Origin: an uncultured Erythrobacter sp. | GTDB taxonomy: Bacteria; Pseudomonadota; Alphaproteobacteria; Sphingomonadales; Sphingomonadaceae | Direction: 5' to 3' | Assembly (NCBI GenBank): GCA_947495555.1 | Contig: CANLZI010000001.1 | Location: 1,712,861-1,776,860 of the forward strand | DNA length: 64,000 nt | Shown here: positions 1 through 9,425 of the stretch, piece by piece | Numbering within the stretch: the first letter of the stretch is position 1 | How the letters are laid out: the number at the start of each line of letters is the position of its first letter | Notes under the pieces: generated by a model | Told to the model about the DNA's origin: nothing | Databases searched by the model: none | What the model saw: only the letters and a program-made list of their open reading frames with translations | Program-made: the position numbers and the translations under genes

Positions 1-569
1 CCGATATTCGCGCGGTTCTCGCCTTATCGAAAGAGTTTGGCGCATTGGACATCGTACTGGTTGGTGCAACAGAAGGTTGGACCGTTGCCGCAGAACTGGC
101 GCAGTCGGGCATCCCGGTTATCGCGGAAAGTTTGCAGGATTTGCCCGAGCGGTTTGAACAATTGGCCGCCACGCAAAGCAATATCGGGCGCATGCAGGCT
201 GCTGGCGTCACTGTGGCTCTGAATGCCGATACCATCAGAAACATCCACCATTTGACCCAGCATGCTGGCAATTTGGTCGCTTTGACCCGGGTCCCGCGTG
301 CAACAGGGCTGTCCTGGGGCGAGGCACTCGCTACGATTACCTCGCGCCCTGCCGAAGCGATGGGAATGGGCGGAAAAATTGGTGTTCTGGCACCGGGTGC
401 GATGGGCGATCTGGTGGTGTGGGATGGTGATCCCCTGGAGGTCTCGTCAACACCGATCAGAGTTTATATCGAGGGTGTCGAGCAGCCGTTGGACAATCAC
501 CAAACCCGCCTGCGGGAACGCTATCGCGATCTGGACGAAAGCGATCTGCCAAAGGCTTATGATTGGTAG
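1..569 (+). CDS. Amidohydrolase family protein, C-terminal part (cut by window edge)
   Basis: The reading frame is open from base 3, so the start lies outside the window; 188 residues are visible. The C-terminal pattern (a threonine-rich helix with SRPAEAMG, then KIGVLAPGAMGDLVVWDGDPLE and a final IEGVE strand) is the usual end of imidazolonepropionase-like amidohydrolases, where the last strands close the composite beta-sandwich domain. The metal-binding HxH and other ligands would be upstream, so substrate and activity cannot be judged. It ends 90 bases before the NnrU gene on the same strand. Confidence 0.8.
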   Translation, partial: DIRAVLALSKEFGALDIVLVGATEGWTVAAELAQSGIPVIAESLQDLPERFEQLAATQSNIGRMQAAGVTVALNADTIRNIHHLTQHAGNLVALTRVPRATGLSWGEALATITSRPAEAMGMGGKIGVLAPGAMGDLVVWDGDPLEVSSTPIRVYIEGVEQPLDNHQTRLRERYRDLDESDLPKAYDW

Positions 570-659
570 CAAGGCAAAGGCAAAGGCAAATTGGCGCAAG
601 ACGAGTGCTGGCCAAGCCCGAATTTGCGGCAATCGCCACTGTGGTGATAGGGTTTGGGC

Positions 660-1334
660 ATGGATCACGCCCTCACCGAACTCGCTGCAGCTAGCCTCAC
701 GCTGATTGGAACCCATTTCGCTATGTCGCACCCCTTGCGGGGCCCGATGGAGCGCGTGTTTGGGCCAAAGGGTTTCCAGGGGGTCTATTCGCTAGTCAGT
801 CTGGCGGCGATTGTGTGGATTTACTTTGCGTTCAAGGCTGCCCCGACAGGCGATTTGCCGGGATCGGGTGAGGCAGGTTGGATCATTGCCAGCCTGATGC
901 TGATCCCGGGGCTGGTCCTTTATGCCGGGTCGTTCTCTGGCAATCCTGCTCTGCCCACTCCCGGTGCTGCGACGCAGGCCCGAGCCGAGCCCAAGGGTGT
1001 GTTTCTGGTCACGCGCCACCCGATGATGTGGTCTTTCGCCATCTGGGCACTGTCGCACATCATTTTGTTGTGGAGCTGGCGAACCATGATTGTGGCTACA
1101 ACCGTTGGCGCACTGGCGCTGATTGGTGCGCATATGCAAGACCGCAAGAAGCGCGTGCAGTTGGGTGATGCATGGGACATGTGGCAAAGCCGCACATCCT
1201 ATTGGCCGCGCTGGCACAAGATGTTCGCCGTTGGTCTGTTACCCTGGGTGATCGCGTTGATGCTGTGGGTTTTGATCAGCTGGCTGCATCTGCCCCTTGG
1301 GGGCATCCCCGCGGGCATTTGGCGCTGGTTCTAA
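660..1334 (+). CDS. NnrU family integral membrane protein
   Basis: 224 residues with about six hydrophobic segments and the family signatures GTHFAMSHPLRGP near the N-terminus and VTRHPMMWSFAIWALSH in the middle. NnrU proteins are related to plant 15-cis-zeta-carotene isomerase (Z-ISO) and were named from a denitrification cluster. No denitrification genes are nearby, so a nitric-oxide role is not supported here; a haem-binding inner-membrane role is a family-based guess. ATG at 660 is preferred over an in-frame TTG at 654. Confidence 0.8.
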   Translation: MDHALTELAAASLTLIGTHFAMSHPLRGPMERVFGPKGFQGVYSLVSLAAIVWIYFAFKAAPTGDLPGSGEAGWIIASLMLIPGLVLYAGSFSGNPALPTPGAATQARAEPKGVFLVTRHPMMWSFAIWALSHIILLWSWRTMIVATTVGALALIGAHMQDRKKRVQLGDAWDMWQSRTSYWPRWHKMFAVGLLPWVIALMLWVLISWLHLPLGGIPAGIWRWF

Positions 1335-1460
1335 CAAGCTGCTCTATCAGCCCTGTTATAATCAATGCGGTAGAAAGAGGCTGGTGCAAGACGCTTTTAA
1401 TTGTTTTGGCAGATGAATATGTTCATGACTGCCGCTAGCCCGATGCGCTAAGGAAACAGA

Positions 1461-2609
1461 ATGCTTTTGTCGATTGCCGCCTCTTTAGGTTTGGCGACAT
1501 CACCTTTACCGGCCGAAATGCCGCAACCGACCATGTTGGCGCAAATTGTTGTAGCCCAGCAGGCGGCTGGCTCTGTTCAATCTACGCCTCAGAACCAAGC
1601 AGATGATGCCCTAGCTCAAGCTGAGTCTCAGGCTGCCTCCCAAACAGCTGACGAGCCGCAACCCGCTGAGGCACAAGATGCGCCCGATGATCTGGCGGAG
1701 CCTGTCGCCACCGAGCCGCAAGAGCAAACAGATGTTGTCGCACCCGGCACCATTGTGGTCACCGGATCGTCAGAAGCAATTGGCCGTGACCCCTTGGTCC
1801 AGCTGAACGAGGCGGCCTTCGATCTCACCCAGGATGTTGATCAGGCCTTTGTCGAGCCGGTTGCTGACGCTTATGAGAAGGGTCTGCCCAAGCCGGTCCG
1901 CAAGGGTTTGCGCAATTTCTTCCGTAACCTGCTCGAGCCGGTGAATTTCCTGAACTATCTGCTCCAGTTCAAGCCAGGCAAGGCGTTTGAGACACTGGGT
2001 CGGTTTACGATCAACAGCACAGTTGGCCTGGGCGGTTTCATCGATGTCGCTAAAAGCAAGCCGTTCAATCTGCCCTATCGCCGCAACGGATTTGCCAACA
2101 CGCTGGGCTATTACGGGGTCGGCCCCGGTCCGTTCCTGGTGGTCCCCTTGGTAGGTGCCACCACACTGCGCGATCTGGTCGGCAGCTTGCTGGATCAATC
2201 CTTCTTGCCAGCAGTGGTTGGTAAGCCGTTCGGAACACCCTATTACGCCATCCCCGCCTACACAGTGAATTCGCTCGAGTTTCGGATTGAATTTGACGAG
2301 AAGCTGGAATCCATCCGCGAATCTGACGATCCCTATTTCGCCATGCGCGAGACCTATTTGTGCAATCGTGAGGCGGATATCGCCGCGCTGAAGAACAGAC
2401 CTCCGCCGCGTGATTGCAGCATCGAGGCCTTGATGTCCGAAGGCGCGCCGCTGGTTGGGGTAGGGGCCGATCTGACCCAGCAGGAATTGGAAGCGGCAAT
2501 GGCGCCCGCGGATGCCGCTGCCCAGCCAGCTGCCGCGCCAGAGCCAGCTGCGCCGCCGCCCGCACCAGCGATCATTTATATCAGCGAAGAAGTCGTTCAG
2601 CCGATCTGA
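1461..2609 (+). CDS. MlaA (VacJ) family protein lacking a lipobox
   Basis: 382 residues. Residues of about 125 to 290 are the MlaA/VacJ domain (DAYEKGLPKPVRKGLRNF, NFLNYLLQ, GRFTINSTVGLGGFID, GYYGVGPGPFLVVPL), the outer-membrane component of the Mla system that moves phospholipids out of the outer leaflet. Unlike Escherichia coli MlaA there is no cysteine in the N-terminal region, and a stop codon (TAA, 1449-1451) prevents an upstream extension. About 100 Ala/Gln/Glu-rich residues separate the hydrophobic N-terminus from the domain, and an Ala/Pro-rich tail follows. A short IVVTGSS segment before the domain resembles the start of TonB-receptor plugs. No mlaBCDEF genes are in the window. Confidence 0.85.
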   Translation: MLLSIAASLGLATSPLPAEMPQPTMLAQIVVAQQAAGSVQSTPQNQADDALAQAESQAASQTADEPQPAEAQDAPDDLAEPVATEPQEQTDVVAPGTIVVTGSSEAIGRDPLVQLNEAAFDLTQDVDQAFVEPVADAYEKGLPKPVRKGLRNFFRNLLEPVNFLNYLLQFKPGKAFETLGRFTINSTVGLGGFIDVAKSKPFNLPYRRNGFANTLGYYGVGPGPFLVVPLVGATTLRDLVGSLLDQSFLPAVVGKPFGTPYYAIPAYTVNSLEFRIEFDEKLESIRESDDPYFAMRETYLCNREADIAALKNRPPPRDCSIEALMSEGAPLVGVGADLTQQELEAAMAPADAAAQPAAAPEPAAPPPAPAIIYISEEVVQPI

Positions 2610-2636
2610 GCGAATGCGTTAGGTCGACCAGTCGGT

Positions 2637-3434
2637 CTACTTGCCTTTGAACTGAGCCGGGCGCTTTTCCAGCAAGGCGTCAATGCCCTCCATATGATCG
2701 TCGGTCAGATGCATCAGCGCCTGCGTATTTGCTGCCATTTCCAGCGCCGTATCATAGGTAATCGACTGTCCCTGGCGCAGCAGGTTCTTGGTGTGGCGCA
2801 AGGCGTGCGGGGGTTGCTGGGCAATTTTCTGCGCGAGCTCTTGGGCAGTGGCCGCCAGATCATCGGGAGCACAAATCTGTCCAATCAAGCCCCATTCCTG
2901 TGCTTTGGCAGCATCAATCACATCGCCGGTATAGAACAGTTCTGCGGCGCGAGACTGGCCAATAACGCGCGGCAATATCCATGTTCCACCGTCACCCGGA
3001 ATAATGCCGAGCTTTAGAAAGGTAACGCCGAATTTGGCCTTTTCGCTCGCCATCCTAATGTCCGCCAGACAGGCCAAATCACACCCCAGACCAATCGCGG
3101 GACCATTGATAGCAGCGATCAGAGGCACGCGCAGGCCATGCAGCGCCCGCAGGATGCGGTGGATATTGTTGCGATAACCATCCGAGATGCCGGGAGGCGT
3201 GCCGCCAAAATTGCCGCTGCGTTCTTTCATCGCTTTCACATCACCACCGGCAGAAAAAGCGCGGCCCGCACCCGTCAGGATCACGCAGCGCACCTCCATA
3301 TCGGTGTTGATCGCATCACATGCAGCGACAAATTCATCGCCATCACCATCAGCCCCCAGCGCATTCATCATGTCCGGCCGATTAAGGGTAAGGGTTGTGA
3401 CATGCCCTTCGCGCGTGATGGTGAGCAGGCTCAT
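2637..3434 (-). CDS. Enoyl-CoA hydratase/isomerase (crotonase) family protein
   Basis: 265 residues with the crotonase fold: oxyanion-hole segment AFSAGGDVKAM and the second signature INGPAIGLGCDLACLADIRMAS, followed by KLGIIPGDGGTWILPR. Such enzymes hydrate or isomerise enoyl-CoA esters in fatty-acid or aromatic acyl-CoA degradation; the exact substrate cannot be read. The start codon overlaps the stop of the upstream alpha/beta hydrolase by four bases (ATGA), so the pair and dxs upstream probably share a transcript. Confidence 0.88.
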   Translation of the reverse strand: MSLLTITREGHVTTLTLNRPDMMNALGADGDGDEFVAACDAINTDMEVRCVILTGAGRAFSAGGDVKAMKERSGNFGGTPPGISDGYRNNIHRILRALHGLRVPLIAAINGPAIGLGCDLACLADIRMASEKAKFGVTFLKLGIIPGDGGTWILPRVIGQSRAAELFYTGDVIDAAKAQEWGLIGQICAPDDLAATAQELAQKIAQQPPHALRHTKNLLRQGQSITYDTALEMAANTQALMHLTDDHMEGIDALLEKRPAQFKGK

Positions 3435-4228
3435 TCAATCGTCTCCAAAACCAAAATGCTTTCGATAAATCGCAGCGTCGCAAGTTCGGCTGCATCATGC
3501 CATGCCAGATCATGGCCAATGCCCGCAAATTCGGTCAATTGGACATGGCTGGACTGCTGGGCCAGCTGGCGCGCATGATCAATCGGAATCAATGTGTCCG
3601 CCGTTCCATGCAAAATCAAAATTGGCGCCCTAATCTCCGGCAGCTTCTCGTCATTGCGATAGCGATCTTTCAGCAACAATGCCGCTGGCAAGAACCGTAG
3701 TTTTTCCTGCACCAATTGCTGCAGGCTGGCGAAAGGAGAGATCAGCACCAGTCCTCGCGCAGAGGTCTCGGCAGCCATTTGCGTCGCCACCCCTGACCCA
3801 ATCGAATTGCCAATGATAACCAAGCGAGATGGGTCCACACCCTGTGCGCCCAGCCATGCAATTGCCGCTCTACCATCGGCATACAGACCAGCCTCGCTGG
3901 GGGTGCCAGGATTGCCGCGATAACCGCGATATTCTGCCGCCAGCACGCCAAAGCCTGCTGGTACCAAACGGTCGGTTGCCACAACCGAGCTTTGCCAGTC
4001 GGCGGCATTGCCATGGAAATAGAGAATGGTCGGCGCGCCATCTGCTGCGCGGCGATATCCCGCCCGCAAATCCAGCCCGTCTGCCGTGCGATAAGTGATG
4101 GGTTCAAATCCGGCCGGGGCAGCCCTTTCACCGGCCGGCGCAGGATAGATGAAGCTGCGCTGGGAAAAGTACAGAACTGCGGCAACCGCTGCATAGGCAA
4201 TTGCGATGGCGAGCAGAAACGTGCTCAC
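3431..4228 (-). CDS. Membrane-anchored alpha/beta hydrolase
   Basis: Alpha/beta hydrolase with an N-terminal transmembrane anchor (FLLAIAIAYAAVAAVLYF), the strand FHGNAADW that sets up the oxyanion hole, the nucleophile elbow GNSIGSG, the acid in HGTADTLIPIDH and a final catalytic His in GHDLAW. It resembles the BEM46/ABHD13 group of serine hydrolases; substrate unknown. GTG at 4228 gives a clean N-terminal anchor and has AAGGGG upstream; an in-frame TTG at 4264, three bases after the dxs stop, would add 12 residues. The stop overlaps the crotonase start by four bases. Confidence 0.8.
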   Translation of the reverse strand: MSTFLLAIAIAYAAVAAVLYFSQRSFIYPAPAGERAAPAGFEPITYRTADGLDLRAGYRRAADGAPTILYFHGNAADWQSSVVATDRLVPAGFGVLAAEYRGYRGNPGTPSEAGLYADGRAAIAWLGAQGVDPSRLVIIGNSIGSGVATQMAAETSARGLVLISPFASLQQLVQEKLRFLPAALLLKDRYRNDEKLPEIRAPILILHGTADTLIPIDHARQLAQQSSHVQLTEFAGIGHDLAWHDAAELATLRFIESILVLETIE

Positions 4229-4267
4229 CGCGCGTTTCCCCTTGCCACCTGTCCCATCGACCAATTG

Positions 4268-6205
4268 CTAAGCTCGCGCTTCTTCCACATCGGCCGAATT
4301 GTGCCGCAAGGCCTTCAGAACCGTCTCGACAATCTGCGGCGCGTTCAACCCAGCTTGATCATATTGCTTTTCAGGCGCGTCGTGATCGATGAAGATATCT
4401 GGCAAGCGCAACGTACGCACCTTCAATCCGCCGCCTGCGCCATCGGCATCGGTCAGCCCTTCATCGCTGGCATAGGTCAGCACATGTGCGCCCAGCCCGC
4501 CAATCGCGCCTTCTTCAACCGTCAGAACAATCTCGTGGCTGCGCATCAGTCTGGCGATCAAATCTTGGTCCAGCGGCTTGGCAAAACGCATGTCCGCCAC
4601 CGTTGTTGAAAGCCCCTTGGCTTCCAATTGGTCAGCTGCCTTCTTCGCTTCTTCAAGCCGCGCACCAAGCGACAAGATCGCAACCTTGCTGCCTTCGCGA
4701 ACGACCCGGCCTTTGCCAATCTCCAGCTTTTCCAGCGTTTCAGGGATCGGCACGCCCACACCGCCGCCGCGCGGATAACGCAGCGCAATCGGGCCATCGT
4801 CATACTCGGCCGCAGTATAGGTCATATGGGCCAGTTCGGCCTCGTCAGCAGCGGCCATCACCACCATATTGGGCAGTGTGGCGAGATAGGTGATGTCAAA
4901 GCTGCCGGCATGGGTCGCTCCATCGGCACCAACCAGCCCCGCCCGGTCAATCGCAAAGCGCACCGGCAGATTCTGGATCGCAACGTCATGCACCACCTGG
5001 TCATAGGCGCGCTGCAAGAATGTTGAATAGATCGCTGCAAAAGGACGCATGCCTTGGGCTGCCAATCCGGCGGCAAAGGTGACCCCGTGCTGTTCGGCTA
5101 TGCCAACGTCAAAAGTGCGTTCTGGATGCGCTTTGGCAAAGCGATCGACACCCGTACCCGACGGCATGGCAGCCGTGATGGCGCAGATCCGGTCATCGCT
5201 CTCGGCCAGTTTGGCCAGAGTATCGCCAAACACATTTTGATAGGCCGGTGGGCCAGGTTTGCCCTTCGCCTTTTCGCCCGTCACCACATCGAATTTGGGC
5301 ACACCGTGATATTTGTCAGCACTGTCTTCTGCCGGGCCATAGCCCTTGCCCTTGGTGGTCACGACATGGATCAGCACAGGGCCTTCTTCGGCATCGCGCA
5401 CATTTTCCAAGACGGGGATCAGATGGTCCAGATTGTGACCATCGATCGGGCCAACATAGTAAAAGCCCAGCTCTTCAAACAGGGTGCCGCCGGTGACCAT
5501 GCCGCGGGTGTATTCTTCGGCCTTATCCAGCGTGGAGTGGATGCGGCGCGACAATTTCTTGGCCACTTTCGAGGCCAGGGAACGCAGGCCGAGATACTCG
5601 CTGGAAGACACCATGCGCGCCAGATAGGCGCTTAAGCCACCCACTGGCGGAGCGATCGACATGTCATTGTCGTTCAGGATCACAACCAGCCGATTACCGG
5701 CCTGCTCGGCATTGTTCATCGCCTCATAAGCCATGCCCGCACTCATCGCGCCATCGCCAATCACGGCGATCCCGCGGCCCGACTTGCCTTGCAATTTATT
5801 AGCCACGGCAAAGCCCAAGGCTGCCGAAATAGAGGTAGAGGAATGCGCCGCGCCAAACGGATCATATTCGCTTTCGCTGCGCTTGGTGAAGCCAGACAGG
5901 CCGCCGCCTTGGCGCAAAGTGCGAATCCGATCGCGGCGACCAGTCAAAATCTTGTGCGGATAAGCCTGATGGCCAACGTCCCAGATTAATCGATCTTCCG
6001 GCGTATTGAACACATAGTGCAGGGCCACGGTCAGCTCGACCACGCCTAAGCCCGATCCCAAATGCCCGCCGGTCGATCCCACAGCGTCGATCATTTCCGT
6101 GCGCAATTCATCCGCCAACTGCCGCAAATCGGCGGTGGGGATAGCGCGCAAATCCTTGGGGGTGTCGACAGTGTCGAGCAGCGGGGTCTTGGGTCGTTCA
6201 CTCAT
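4268..6205 (-). CDS. dxs: 1-deoxy-D-xylulose-5-phosphate synthase
   Basis: 645 residues, normal length for DXS. It condenses pyruvate and glyceraldehyde 3-phosphate, the first step of the MEP isoprenoid pathway, using thiamine diphosphate. Visible motifs: HQAYPHK (about 79-85), the thiamine-diphosphate motif GDGAM...NN (about 150-165), and the transketolase segment [17 protein letters not shown] with the conserved Glu. It is the first gene of a three-gene minus-strand group with the hydrolase and crotonase. Isoprenoid supply serves quinones, hopanoids and the carotenoids common in this order. Confidence 0.97.
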   Translation of the reverse strand: MSERPKTPLLDTVDTPKDLRAIPTADLRQLADELRTEMIDAVGSTGGHLGSGLGVVELTVALHYVFNTPEDRLIWDVGHQAYPHKILTGRRDRIRTLRQGGGLSGFTKRSESEYDPFGAAHSSTSISAALGFAVANKLQGKSGRGIAVIGDGAMSAGMAYEAMNNAEQAGNRLVVILNDNDMSIAPPVGGLSAYLARMVSSSEYLGLRSLASKVAKKLSRRIHSTLDKAEEYTRGMVTGGTLFEELGFYYVGPIDGHNLDHLIPVLENVRDAEEGPVLIHVVTTKGKGYGPAEDSADKYHGVPKFDVVTGEKAKGKPGPPAYQNVFGDTLAKLAESDDRICAITAAMPSGTGVDRFAKAHPERTFDVGIAEQHGVTFAAGLAAQGMRPFAAIYSTFLQRAYDQVVHDVAIQNLPVRFAIDRAGLVGADGATHAGSFDITYLATLPNMVVMAAADEAELAHMTYTAAEYDDGPIALRYPRGGGVGVPIPETLEKLEIGKGRVVREGSKVAILSLGARLEEAKKAADQLEAKGLSTTVADMRFAKPLDQDLIARLMRSHEIVLTVEEGAIGGLGAHVLTYASDEGLTDADGAGGGLKVRTLRLPDIFIDHDAPEKQYDQAGLNAPQIVETVLKALRHNSADVEEARA

Positions 6206-6285
6206 GAGGTCAGGTCTTACACTTGAAAATAGAGACTGTCGATGAACGGATCATCGATAAAAATGCACGTTCTGTCGTTGCTAAA

Positions 6286-6750
6286 TTAGGCGCACAAGCG
6301 GCACAAGCCGCGAATTTCGATGATGGGTCGCTCTGCCTTGAAGCTGCGGCCCTGCGCGATATTGCGCACGCTGCGGCTGACCTCATCATCGTCAACATGG
6401 GTTGCTTCGCCGCATTCATTGCACACCAGGAATATGCAATCATGCTCGCAGCCCGGATGGCTGTTGGCGAGATAGGCGTTGGCGCTTTCCACTCGCATCG
6501 CCAGATTGTTGCTCACAAACAAATCCAGAATACGATAGACGCTGTTGGGCGCAACACGTTTGCCCCGCGCCTTGGAAAGATTGTCCGCAATATCATAGGC
6601 CGATGTGGGGCGTTCATGCCTCGCCAGTTCGGCAAATACCGATTCGCGCATGCCGGTCCATTGCTCGCCCGCTTCGGTCAGCGATTGGCGTGCAGCCTCG
6701 ACCAGGGTCTGGCCGGTGTGTTCGTGATGTGCGTGTTTATGTGCCGCCAT
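6286..6750 (-). CDS. Fur-family metal regulator, probably zinc-responsive (Zur)
   Basis: 154 residues. A winged-helix domain (YDIADNLSKARGKRVAPNSVYRILD) is followed by a dimerisation domain with CNEC near 112-115 and CRLC at the C-terminus, the structural-zinc cysteine pairs of the Fur/Zur family. The N-terminus is His-rich (HKHAHHEH). The combination resembles Zur rather than iron-responsive Fur, but metal specificity is inferred. It is followed by dxs on the same strand after about 80 bases. Confidence 0.8.
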   Translation of the reverse strand: MAAHKHAHHEHTGQTLVEAARQSLTEAGEQWTGMRESVFAELARHERPTSAYDIADNLSKARGKRVAPNSVYRILDLFVSNNLAMRVESANAYLANSHPGCEHDCIFLVCNECGEATHVDDDEVSRSVRNIAQGRSFKAERPIIEIRGLCRLCA

Positions 6751-6831
6751 ACCCCAGATATAGCGATGCCATGCCGCTTGCGCCAGCGGTAGAACGCAAA
6801 TTGCCTCAGCTTGGCGCGGCTAACGCGCCGA

Positions 6832-7509
6832 TCAACTCGTTTCGCGCAGGAAAGTAGACCTGTAATGGTTCGGGTACAGCCGTTGCAGCGCCTTCACCTT
6901 GGGCTTGTCCCAGCGGACAATATATCCCTGGTTAGGGTTCCGGGCCATATAGTCCTGATGATATTCCTCGGCCTCATAAAAGGCTTTGAACGGCTCAATC
7001 CGGGTCACAATCGGGCCATCCCAAATGCCAGAGGCTCCCATCTGTTTCAGATAGGCGGCGGCGACAGCCTTTTGCTCTGCATTCATGGGTACAATTGCCG
7101 AGCGATAATGCGCGCCAACATCGGGGCCTTGGCGGTCCTTCAACGTGGGGTCCGCACCAACCGAGAACAGGATACGCAGCAATTCGTCATAGCGTACAAT
7201 CTTGGGATCATAGACGACCCGCACGGATTCTGCGTGTTTGGTGTATCCGGTGATGATGGTGCTGTATTTGGCGGTTGCCGAACGCCCGCCATGATAGCCT
7301 GAAACTGCGCTTTTCACGCCGCGCACATGGCTGAAGACGCCTTCGATGCCCCAAAAGCATCCGCCCGCAAATATCGCCACTTTCAGCCCGCCCTCTTCGG
7401 CAGACTGGCGTTCTGCAACCGGCGCTCTGACCGCTTCTTCTCCTGCCGCCATCGACGGCTGACAGGCGGCAAGGCTGACCGCCAGAACGAGAGCGAGCTT
7501 GCGCGCCAT
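6832..7509 (-). CDS. msrA: Peptide-methionine (S)-S-oxide reductase, predicted lipoprotein
   Basis: 225 residues. The MsrA catalytic motif GCFWG has its Cys at about residue 51, followed by SGYHGG and a C-terminal HYRS/HQDY pattern. It reduces methionine-S-sulfoxide in oxidised proteins. The N-terminus is a signal peptide with a lipobox (SLAAC, Cys16), so the enzyme is probably tethered outside the cytoplasm, unlike cytosolic MsrA. The start overlaps the stop of the upstream small membrane protein by one base (TGATG). Confidence 0.93.
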   Translation of the reverse strand: MARKLALVLAVSLAACQPSMAAGEEAVRAPVAERQSAEEGGLKVAIFAGGCFWGIEGVFSHVRGVKSAVSGYHGGRSATAKYSTIITGYTKHAESVRVVYDPKIVRYDELLRILFSVGADPTLKDRQGPDVGAHYRSAIVPMNAEQKAVAAAYLKQMGASGIWDGPIVTRIEPFKAFYEAEEYHQDYMARNPNQGYIVRWDKPKVKALQRLYPNHYRSTFLRETS

Positions 7510-7667
7510 CAGTTGGAAACTCCGGATGCCTGAACCGTTGACGCTTGCACCGGTGCGACCAGATCTTGCTGACCCTGGGTCGCAAAGCTGCCCATTACGA
7601 TTACCGCGCCCAGCAAAAAGCCAAGACCGAAATTGCGGGAAATGTCAGATTTGAGCAGGCTCATCAT
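7509..7667 (-). CDS. Small single-span membrane protein upstream of msrA
   Basis: About 52 residues from the tandem ATG codons at 7667/7664; one transmembrane segment (FGLGFLLGAVIVMGSFAT) and a short Val/Ala/Gln tail. No family recognised. Its TGA overlaps the msrA ATG by one base, which suggests translational coupling and a shared envelope location with the MsrA lipoprotein. A longer start at 7721 is in frame but less likely. Confidence 0.6.
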   Translation of the reverse strand: MMSLLKSDISRNFGLGFLLGAVIVMGSFATQGQQDLVAPVQASTVQASGVSN

Positions 7668-7819
7668 TGTTTCATCTATCCGTAAGTCTGGTTGGGCGCC
7701 TAATCTTAGGTCGCTGGACATAAACGTGATCGCTTTCGACCAGCTGAACGCGCCGTTTGAAATTGCACTTGTAATTGAGTGTTCGCAGGAACTTCAAAAA
7801 TAGTTACGGTGTTTCTCGA

Positions 7820-9391
7820 ATGTTGGATGCAGTGATCATCGGGGCGGGCCATAACGGCCTGACATGTGCCTTCTATCTCGCCCGGTCGGGAATGAAGGTG
7901 GGCATCGTGGAAGCGCGCGACGTGATTGGCGGTGCCGCTATCACAGAAGAATTTGCGCCCGGCTATCGCAACTCAACCGCCAGTTACACCGTCAGCCTGC
8001 TGCAGCCCAAAATCATCGCCGATATGGCGCTGCCAGGTCGCGGTTACCGCGTGATAGAACGGCCTGTCTCTAACTATCTCCCGTTTGAAGGGGGGTATCT
8101 CGCGATTGGAGGCGAGGTCTCGGCCAGCCAGAAAGCGGTCGCCCAGCATAGCGAGAAAGACGCCGAGGCCCTGCCTGAATATTACGCAATGCTGGAGGAT
8201 GCTGCCGATGTTTTGCGTGCGCTCGCGCTCAAGATCCCGCCCGATCCCGAAGGTGGCTTGCGATCCTTGATCGACATTGCACTGCAAACCAAAGACTTTG
8301 CGAAATTGCCGGTCGAACGCCAGGCCGCTGTGCTGCAATTGTTCACCCGCTCCGCCCGCGAAGTGCTGGATGACTGGTTTGAAAGCGACATTGTAAAGGC
8401 CGCTTTTGGCTTCGATGCCTGCGTTGGGAACTATGCCTCTCCCGATACGCCGGGCAGCGCCTATGTCTTGCTGCACCATGTGTTTGGCGAGGTAAATGGT
8501 AATAAGGGAAGCTGGGGCCATGTCATCGGAGGGATGGGAGAAATCACCCAGATGATGGGCGAAGCGGCTCGCGAAAACGGCGTCGACATTCGCTGCGGCG
8601 CTCCGGTCAAGCAGGTCATCATGGAGCGTGGTAAAGCCGTAGGTGTGCAACTGGATAACGGCGAAGAGATCCGCGCAAAGCGGGTGATTGCCAATCTTGG
8701 CCCCAAGCCCTTGTTTGATCGTCTGGTGCCTGCCGCTGAGCAACCGCAGTTTTTGCAAAGCGCCATGCGCAGCTATCGCGGCGGGTCTGGCTCGCTCAGG
8801 ATGAATGTTGCCCTGTCCGGCCTCCCTGAATTCACCCATGCGCCTGTGGGCGACAGCCATTTGCGCTCGGGCATCATAATGGCGCCCTCGCTCGACTATA
8901 TGGATCGGGCCTATCAGCAAGCACGCCAAAACGGTTTTTCGACCGAGCCGATTGTCGAAATGCTCATCCCCAGCCTTGTCGATGACAGTCTTGCCCCTGT
9001 CGGCCATCACGTCGCCAGCCTGTTCTGCCAGCATGTCGATCCCGATTTGCCCGAGGAACGCGAAGGAGAAGCGGTCGCAGCAGTGTTTGCGACGATAGAA
9101 CGCCATGCACCCGGTTTCGGCGATCTGGTGTTGCACCGGCAGGTGCACACACCGCGCGCGCTGGAGCGGAAATTCGGCCTGTGGCGCGGAGACATTTTTC
9201 ACGGCCGGATGAGTCTTGATCAATTGTGGTCGGCCCGCCCGGCCATGGGGTTGGGCAGCTATCGCACACCGCTTGACGGGTTGTGGCTGTGCGGTGCGGG
9301 GACGCATCCCGGCGGCGGCGTTACCGGAGCACCCGGACACAATTGTGCGCATGCCATTGTTAAATCAAAGTCCTGGCTTCGCCGGTTCTGA
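7820..9391 (+). CDS. FAD-dependent oxidoreductase, PYROXD2/phytoene-desaturase-like
   Basis: 523 residues from the ATG at 7820, where homology begins at once with the dinucleotide-binding motif (VIIGAGHNGL, residues 5-14) and the IVEARDVIGGAA strand. The C-terminal GAGTHPGGGVTGAPGHN segment is the second FAD-contact motif of the phytoene dehydrogenase superfamily. The pattern fits the PYROXD2 branch rather than a carotenoid desaturase (CrtI), and no carotenoid genes are adjacent, so the substrate is unknown. It converges on purH with 34 bases between the stops. Confidence 0.82.
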   Translation: MLDAVIIGAGHNGLTCAFYLARSGMKVGIVEARDVIGGAAITEEFAPGYRNSTASYTVSLLQPKIIADMALPGRGYRVIERPVSNYLPFEGGYLAIGGEVSASQKAVAQHSEKDAEALPEYYAMLEDAADVLRALALKIPPDPEGGLRSLIDIALQTKDFAKLPVERQAAVLQLFTRSAREVLDDWFESDIVKAAFGFDACVGNYASPDTPGSAYVLLHHVFGEVNGNKGSWGHVIGGMGEITQMMGEAARENGVDIRCGAPVKQVIMERGKAVGVQLDNGEEIRAKRVIANLGPKPLFDRLVPAAEQPQFLQSAMRSYRGGSGSLRMNVALSGLPEFTHAPVGDSHLRSGIIMAPSLDYMDRAYQQARQNGFSTEPIVEMLIPSLVDDSLAPVGHHVASLFCQHVDPDLPEEREGEAVAAVFATIERHAPGFGDLVLHRQVHTPRALERKFGLWRGDIFHGRMSLDQLWSARPAMGLGSYRTPLDGLWLCGAGTHPGGGVTGAPGHNCAHAIVKSKSWLRRF

Positions 9392-9425
9392 GAAAGCACC
9401 GAGCGCAATCGCGCTGGGCGCAAAA

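Noticed and set aside
7973-9352. Long minus-strand open frame of 459 codons
   Set aside because: Antisense to the FAD oxidoreductase gene, no family features, shadow composition.
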